This document shows positions 14,971-16,922 of a DNA stretch of 16,922 nt, piece after piece (positions within the stretch are counted from its first letter, which is position 1; every line of letters begins with the position of its first letter). Made by a program: the position numbers and the translations under genes. Source of the stretch: Aalborgiella sp043769295 (lineage in GTDB: Bacteria; Pseudomonadota; Gammaproteobacteria; Burkholderiales; Burkholderiaceae_C); NCBI GenBank assembly GCA_043769295.1, contig JAYVJL010000084.1, forward strand, positions 1-16,922, in the 5' to 3' direction. The notes below the pieces were generated by a model. The model was given only the letters and a program-made list of their open reading frames with translations, was not told where the DNA came from and did no database searches.

Positions 14971-14988
14971 TTACCGACCGGTCGGTAA
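14971..14988. promoter_or_regulatory. PaaR-like operator palindrome
   Basis: TTACCGACCGGTCGGTAA is a perfect 18-bp palindrome, directly downstream of the -10 box and covering the predicted transcription start. From memory, an ACCGACCGGTCGGT inverted repeat is found before paa genes in Burkholderia and is bound by the TetR-type repressor PaaR, released by phenylacetyl-CoA. Its position fits repression by blocking initiation. No paaR gene is in the window. Confidence 0.75.
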
Positions 14989-15004
14989 CTTATACTTACA
15001 GCCC

Positions 15005-15442
15005 ATGACAACACTTTCGCCACAACAATTAGCCGACACAGTCAGCAAAGCCATGCTCGCCCAAGACCGCGTGGCACAAGATTTAGATATCCGTCTGTTG
15101 TCTGTGGGCGCAGGTTCGGCCACCATGACGATGACCGTGCAAGAGCGCATGCTGAACGGTTTTGCGATTTGCCACGGCGGCTACATCACAATTTTGGCGG
15201 ACACCGCTTTTGCCTACGCCTGCAACTCGTACAACGATGTGGCTGTGGCCTCCTCGCTGGGCATCGAGTTCATCGCAGCAGTTCAGGGCGGCGATGTGCT
15301 CACGGCGCGCGCCAGCGAAATCAGCCTGGCGGGGCGCACGGGTTTGTACGACATCGACATCAGCAACCAGGATGGCAAGCGCGTCGCCGTGATGCGCGGG
15401 CGCTCGTACCGGCTCAAAGGCAAAACCATGCTTCCTCTGTAA
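15005..15442 (+). CDS. paaI: PaaI hydroxyphenylacetyl-CoA thioesterase
   Basis: A 145-residue hotdog-fold thioesterase. It hydrolyses ring-hydroxylated phenylacetyl-CoA intermediates, freeing CoA when the phenylacetate pathway stalls. The signature NGFAICHGGYITILADTAFAYACNS is present, with His57 in CHGG and the catalytic Asp66; it closely parallels E. coli PaaI (CHGG..LADTAFAYACNS), as does the later RTGLYDIDISNQDGKRVAVMRGRSYR block. It is the first gene after the palindromic operator and is followed 43 bp later by paaK. The ribosome binding site is weak. Confidence 0.95.
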   Translation: MTTLSPQQLADTVSKAMLAQDRVAQDLDIRLLSVGAGSATMTMTVQERMLNGFAICHGGYITILADTAFAYACNSYNDVAVASSLGIEFIAAVQGGDVLTARASEISLAGRTGLYDIDISNQDGKRVAVMRGRSYRLKGKTMLPL

Positions 15443-15485
15443 AACAGCTTGCAAAACCGCTTAAACGTCATCAGGAACACCCCAC

Positions 15486-16799
15486 ATGCCTGTCAAATTC
15501 CCCGCCCCCAACGATTTGGAACCGATAGAACGCGCCAGTCAGGACGAGCTGCAGGCGCTGCAACTGGCACGTTTGAAACAAACCCTGCAACACGCCTACG
15601 ACAAAGTCCCGCATTACAAACAAAGTTTTGATGCCGCCGGTGTTCACCCCGGCGACCTGAAAACGCTGGCCGATTTGGCCAAATTTCCCTTCACCACCAA
15701 AAAAGACCTGCGCGACAACTACCCCTTTGGCATGTTTGCCGTTCCGCGCGAGCAGGTGGCGCGCATCCATGCCTCGTCGGGCACCACCGGCAAACCAACG
15801 GTGGTGGGTTACACCTTGAAGGACATCGACACCTGGGCGAATCTGGTCGCCCGCTCGATTCGCGCTGCCGGCGCGCGCGCGGGTGATTTGGTACACGTGG
15901 CCTATGGCTACGGCTTGTTTACCGGCGGTTTGGGTGCGCATTACGGCGTGGAGCGGGCGGGTTGTACCGTCATCCCCATGTCGGGCGGGCAGACGGAGAA
16001 GCAGGTGCAGCTGATCACCGATTTCCAGCCCAGCATCATCATGTGCACGCCCAGCTACATGCAGGTGGTGATTGAGGAGTTTGAACGCCAAGGCCTGGAC
16101 GCCAAAGCCTCCAGCCTGAAACTCGGCATTTTTGGTGCCGAACCGTGGACGGAGGCGATGCGCCACGAGATTGAAACCAATGCGGGCATCGACGCGGTGG
16201 ATATCTACGGTTTGTCTGAAGTGATGGGGCCGGGCGTCGCCAGCGAGTGCATTGAAAGCAAAGATGGCCCCGTGATCTGGGAAGACCATTTTTACCCCGA
16301 AATCATCGACCCCGAAACGGGCGAACTGCTGCCCGATGGTGAGGAGGGCGAACTGGTCTTCACCTCGCTGACCAAAGAAGCGCTGCCCATCATCCGCTAC
16401 CGCACCCGTGATTTGACGCGCCTGCTGCCGCCCACCTCGCGCAGCATGCGCCGCATGGGCAAGATTGTGGGGCGCAGCGACGACATGCTGATCATCCGCG
16501 GGGTCAACGTCTTCCCGACGCAGATTGAAGAGATCGTGCTGCAGCATGGTCAGCTGTCGGGGCAGTACCAGCTGGTCATCAGCCGCGACGGGCACCTGGA
16601 CGCTGTGCAGGTGCGCTGCGAGCTGCTGCCCACGGCAACCCTCAGCGCGCAGGAGGCGCATGCGTGGTTGACGGAGCGCATCAAAACGCGCGTGGGCATC
16701 AGCACCCAGGTCAGCGTGGAAGCGCCCAACAGCATTGAGCGCACGCTGGTGGGCAAAGCACGGCGCGTGGTTGATCTGCGCAAAAAGCAAGCTATTTGA
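15486..16799 (+). CDS. paaK: Phenylacetate-CoA ligase
   Basis: Activates phenylacetate to phenylacetyl-CoA with ATP and CoA, the entry step of the aerobic hybrid pathway (cytoplasm). At 437 residues it has the length of E. coli PaaK. Motifs of the adenylate-forming superfamily: ASSGTTGKPTVVGYT (residues 96-110, P-loop), the aromatic-substrate region YGYGLFTGGLGAHYGVERAG, FGAEPWTEAMR, YGLSEVMGPGVASEC, GRSDDMLIIRGVNVFPTQIEE (hinge and A8), and the C-terminal Lys424 in TLVGKARRV, the conserved catalytic lysine. AGGA lies nine bases before the ATG. The next gene starts 18 bp after its stop, so it is in the same operon. Confidence 0.98.
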   Translation: MPVKFPAPNDLEPIERASQDELQALQLARLKQTLQHAYDKVPHYKQSFDAAGVHPGDLKTLADLAKFPFTTKKDLRDNYPFGMFAVPREQVARIHASSGTTGKPTVVGYTLKDIDTWANLVARSIRAAGARAGDLVHVAYGYGLFTGGLGAHYGVERAGCTVIPMSGGQTEKQVQLITDFQPSIIMCTPSYMQVVIEEFERQGLDAKASSLKLGIFGAEPWTEAMRHEIETNAGIDAVDIYGLSEVMGPGVASECIESKDGPVIWEDHFYPEIIDPETGELLPDGEEGELVFTSLTKEALPIIRYRTRDLTRLLPPTSRSMRRMGKIVGRSDDMLIIRGVNVFPTQIEEIVLQHGQLSGQYQLVISRDGHLDAVQVRCELLPTATLSAQEAHAWLTERIKTRVGISTQVSVEAPNSIERTLVGKARRVVDLRKKQAI

Positions 16800-16817
16800 A
16801 AATCATTTGGAGAGCGT

Positions 16818-16922
16818 ATGTATACCCAATCTATGGACACCCTGAGTGCAGAAGACAAAGCCATCGAAGCCGCGTCAAAAGTCAAATTACGCAGTGCAGA
16901 CGAGCTGCAATCGCAAGAACGC
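16818..16922 (+). CDS. paaA: Probable PaaA, phenylacetyl-CoA epoxidase subunit, N-terminus only
   Basis: Only 35 codons are visible before the right edge, starting MYTQSMDTLSAEDKA with GGAG six bases upstream of the ATG. The start codon is 18 bp after the paaK stop. The family of the protein cannot be proved from this fragment, but a paaI-paaK-paaA order and an N-terminal tail beginning MYTQ are what I recall for paaA in Burkholderiales, the large subunit of the ring 1,2-epoxidase. The assignment rests mainly on context. Confidence 0.6.
   Translation, partial: MYTQSMDTLSAEDKAIEAASKVKLRSADELQSQER

Noticed and set aside
15471..16790. Long open frame (439 codons) antisense to paaK
   Set aside because: It mirrors a complete, well-conserved paaK; its Gly/Ala/His/Arg/Gln-rich composition is that of a shadow frame caused by GC-rich codon use on the other strand.

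Overview
The window looks like chromosomal DNA of a betaproteobacterium, most likely Comamonadaceae (Rhodoferax/Polaromonas/Acidovorax-like). The reasons are a Burkholderiales-type H-NS protein, a paa cluster opening with paaI-paaK behind an ACCGACCGGTCGGT palindrome, moderately high GC coding DNA with AT-rich gaps, and short dispersed repeats of a kind common in that family. No plasmid, phage, IS, tRNA, rRNA or CRISPR feature was seen. The genus is an inference.

Layout, left to right. (1) Minus-strand malate synthase G (cut by the left edge), divergent from a plus-strand LysR regulator. (2) A three-gene plus-strand unit: divergent MlaE-type permease, MCE/MlaD-domain protein and a helical lipoprotein. 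This resembles an envelope lipid transporter but has no ATPase gene beside it. (3) A WecA-type sugar-1-phosphate transferase, an AT-rich gap with two hairpins, an H-NS-family protein and argB. (4) Minus-strand small cytochrome c and a periplasmic sorbosone/glucose-dehydrogenase-like beta-propeller protein. Divergent from these is a TonB-dependent receptor whose plug and last strand closely resemble E. coli YncD/PqqU, the pyrroloquinoline quinone (PQQ) receptor. (5) A REPIN-like palindrome separates the receptor from minus-strand tldD; 15 bp beyond the tldD start a membrane-anchored alpha/beta hydrolase begins on the plus strand. (6) A recognisable sigma-70 promoter with an 18-bp perfect palindrome at the predicted transcription start drives paaI, paaK and the first codons of a probable paaA (phenylacetate degradation), cut by the right edge.

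How the genes work together. The strongest functional story is region 4: outer-membrane PQQ import, a periplasmic quinoprotein-like dehydrogenase and a c-type cytochrome as electron acceptor form a coherent scavenge-and-use module for exogenous PQQ. Region 6 is a normal phenylacetyl-CoA pathway operon with a PaaR-like operator. Region 2 is the best candidate for an unusual transport system. Other points of interest are a dispersed 48-bp repeat with a covarying palindromic core, lying in frame inside two genes, and a perfect palindrome over the lysR stop codon.
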